A stretch of DNA of 64,000 bases from Brevibacterium picturae. GTDB taxonomy: Bacteria > Actinomycetota > Actinomycetes > Actinomycetales > Brevibacteriaceae. Position 1 is the first letter of the stretch; every line of letters starts with the position of its first letter. The notes below the pieces were generated by a model. It ran no database searches. It saw only the letters and a program-made list of their open reading frames with translations, and was not told the DNA's origin. The stretch lies in contig NZ_LT629739.1 of NCBI RefSeq assembly GCF_900105045.1, forward strand, positions 868,001 through 932,000, read 5' to 3'. This document shows positions 62,312 to 64,000 of the stretch, in pieces. Both the position numbers and the translations under genes were made by a program.

Positions 62312-64000
62312 CTAGGAGTCACCTCCGGCAGCGCCCGAGGTTCCCGCGTTGACGTCGTCCAGTCGGTACCTCTTCGCCGCCTCGACCGGCACCGAACGCT
62401 CGATCTCGCCCCGGTCGGCCAGCAGCTGCAGGGTACGGACGACCATCGAGTGGGCGTCGATCTTGAAGTGACGCCTGGCAGCGGCGCGGGTGTCGGAGAA
62501 TCCGAAGCCGTCGGCACCCAGGGTCGCGAAGTCCTGGCTGAGGAAGGGTCGGATGAGGTCCGGCTGGGTGGAGTCGAAGTCGCTCGTGGCCACGATCGGC
62601 CCCGCTTGCGAGCCCAACCGCTCGCGCACATAGGGCACGCGCGGTTCGGCCTCGAAGTTCTCGAGCTTCTCGGCCTCGCACTTCAGACCGTCGCGGCGCA
62701 GCTCGGCCCACGAGGTGACCGACCAGACAGCCGCATCCACTCCCCACTCCTGGGCCAGCAGACCACGAGCCTCAAGAGCCCACGGGACGGCAACCCCCGA
62801 TGCGAGCAGCTGAGCCTGCGGACGATCGCCGGCATCCGCCTCGGTGCCGGTGCCCACTCCTGCTTCGGCCACCCGATGGATCCCACGCAGGATCCCATCG
62901 ACGTCGACGTTCTCCGGCTCTGCCGGCTGGAGCATCGGCTCGTTGTACACGGTCAGGTAGTACATGACGTTGCGGGCGTCGTCGCCGAGGTCGTGCTCGC
63001 CGTACATGCGGTGCAGACCATCGCGCATGATGTGCCCGATCTCGTACCCGTAGGCCGGGTCGTAGATCCGCACGGCCGGGTTGGTCGCGGCCAGCACAGG
63101 CGAGTGACCATCAGCGTGCTGGAGGCCCTCACCGGTCAGCGTCGTGCGTCCGGCGGTGGCGCCGATGATGAACCCGCGGGTCATCTGGTCACCGGCGGCC
63201 CAGAAGGCGTCGCCGGTGCGCTGGAACCCGAACATCGAGTAGAAGACGTAGATCGGGATCATCGGCTCGCCGTGCGTCGAGTACGAGGTTCCGGCGGCGG
63301 TGAATCCGGCTGCGGCACCGGCCTCGTTGATGCCCACGTGGAGCAGCTGTCCCGAGGTCGCCTCCTTGTAGGACAGGAACAGTTCGCGGTCGACTGCCAG
63401 GTAGTTCTGCCCGTTCGGGTTGTAGATCTTCGCGGTCGGGAAGAACGCGTCGATGCCGAACGTGCGTGCCTCGTCAGGGATGATGGGCACGATCCGGTTG
63501 CCGACCCCCTTCTCCCGCATGAGGTCCTTGAGCAGTCGCACGAATGCCATCGTGGTCGCCGCCTGCTGCTGGCCCGAGCCCTTCTTCGTCTGCGAGAACG
63601 CCTTGTCGGACACCGCAGGCAGGGTCTTCTTGCTGTTCTCGAGCTTGCGGTTGGGCAGGAACCCGCCGAGTGACTTCCGCTTCTCCAGCATGTACTGGAC
63701 TTCTTCGGCGTCGTTGCCCGGATGGTAGTAGGGCACCGCGTAGGGGTCGTCGTCGATGACCTTGTCGGTGATCGGAATGTCCATCCGGTCGCGGAAGGCC
63801 TTGACGTCGGCGGCGGTGAACTTCTTCATCTGGTGGGTGGCGTTGCGCGACTCGAAGGTCGTGCCCAGGCCGTAGCCCTTGACCGTCTGAACGAGGATCA
63901 CGGTCGGCTTGCCGGTGGTGTTCACGGCCTGCTGGTAGGCGGCGAAGACCTTGTGGTAGTCGTGGCCGCCGCGTTTGAGGTTCCAGATGTCGTCATCGGA
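62312..64000 (-). CDS. aceE: Pyruvate dehydrogenase E1 component (5' part beyond window)
   Basis: The last 563 codons of the homodimeric E1: [123 protein letters not shown] and [11 protein letters not shown] at the C-terminus. Decarboxylates pyruvate and acetylates E2 lipoyl groups. Reads to the right edge without a break; the TPP-binding N-terminus is outside the window. Confidence 0.96.
   Translation of the reverse strand, partial: SDDDIWNLKRGGHDYHKVFAAYQQAVNTTGKPTVILVQTVKGYGLGTTFESRNATHQMKKFTAADVKAFRDRMDIPITDKVIDDDPYAVPYYHPGNDAEEVQYMLEKRKSLGGFLPNRKLENSKKTLPAVSDKAFSQTKKGSGQQQAATTMAFVRLLKDLMREKGVGNRIVPIIPDEARTFGIDAFFPTAKIYNPNGQNYLAVDRELFLSYKEATSGQLLHVGINEAGAAAGFTAAGTSYSTHGEPMIPIYVFYSMFGFQRTGDAFWAAGDQMTRGFIIGATAGRTTLTGEGLQHADGHSPVLAATNPAVRIYDPAYGYEIGHIMRDGLHRMYGEHDLGDDARNVMYYLTVYNEPMLQPAEPENVDVDGILRGIHRVAEAGVGTGTEADAGDRPQAQLLASGVAVPWALEARGLLAQEWGVDAAVWSVTSWAELRRDGLKCEAEKLENFEAEPRVPYVRERLGSQAGPIVATSDFDSTQPDLIRPFLSQDFATLGADGFGFSDTRAAARRHFKIDAHSMVVRTLQLLADRGEIERSVPVEAAKRYRLDDVNAGTSGAAGGDS

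Noticed and set aside
62285-63673. 462-codon frame opposite aceE
   Set aside because: Shadow of aceE.

Overview
This is a 64 kb piece of a high-GC actinobacterial chromosome, most likely Brevibacterium or a close relative (Micrococcales). The inference rests on GC-rich codon use, an IdeR/DtxR iron box, ClgR- and HspR-type operators, ECF42 sigma factors, malate:quinone oxidoreductase, a single-chain AceE and many predicted leaderless transcripts. No single gene proves the genus. The window is mostly ordinary chromosome with one small insertion-sequence scar (8.8-10.5 kb). There is no prophage, CRISPR array or biosynthetic cluster.

Layout. 0-8.7 kb: a Sir2 deacetylase (3' end outside the window), a flavodoxin-like protein, a membrane protein with its winged-helix repressor and a clear palindromic operator, an amidase, an AlkD-type protein, an ECF42 sigma factor with its YCII/DGPF partner, a DUF4333 lipoprotein, a quinone oxidoreductase and a DJ-1/PfpI protein; the last two lie behind SigR/SigH-like promoters. 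8.8-10.7 kb: a decayed IS3 element, a transposase fragment and tRNA-Ser(GGA). 10.9-12.9 kb: a second ECF42 module whose sigma gene is frameshifted, then SRP RNA. 13-25 kb: envelope and proteostasis. L,D-transpeptidase, siderophore-binding lipoprotein behind an iron box, ClgR-like regulator, two-component system, an active/inactive clpP pair behind two ClgR boxes, YidC, an endonuclease-III-like protein, a ClpC-type unfoldase behind a HAIR element and a secreted zincin.

25-41 kb: two tandem VOC proteins; a six-gene operon (peptide-type ABC importer, luciferase-like monooxygenase, two-domain CMD protein); a methyltransferase/thioredoxin-reductase-like pair opposite an XRE-cupin regulator; an aldehyde dehydrogenase with DUF779 partner; a protein-kinase-like protein; an SRPBCC protein. 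41-48.5 kb: a tightly coupled aquaporin-GNAT-M23 peptidase operon, another GNAT, an AI-2E-type transporter, and an M3 oligopeptidase fused to a YbaK aminoacyl-tRNA deacylase followed by a queuosine-precursor transporter.

48.7-64 kb: tgt and a homocysteine methyltransferase share a 21-bp divergent promoter; a GlcD-like oxidase is coupled to a HisC/Pat-type aminotransferase; mqo; then allE, a DUF6986 aldolase-like gene and malic enzyme opposite an IclR regulator, which together suggest purine-nitrogen release with glyoxylate/malate carbon recovery; a decayed stretch; a dicarboxylate/amino-acid symporter; and the 3' part of aceE at the right edge.

The most notable points are the paired active and catalytically dead ClpP with matching ClgR sites, the M3-YbaK fusion, two ECF42 modules with the same TGTCGA-N17-CGWC promoter, the CMD-fusion ABC operon, and a recurrent leaderless promoter design.
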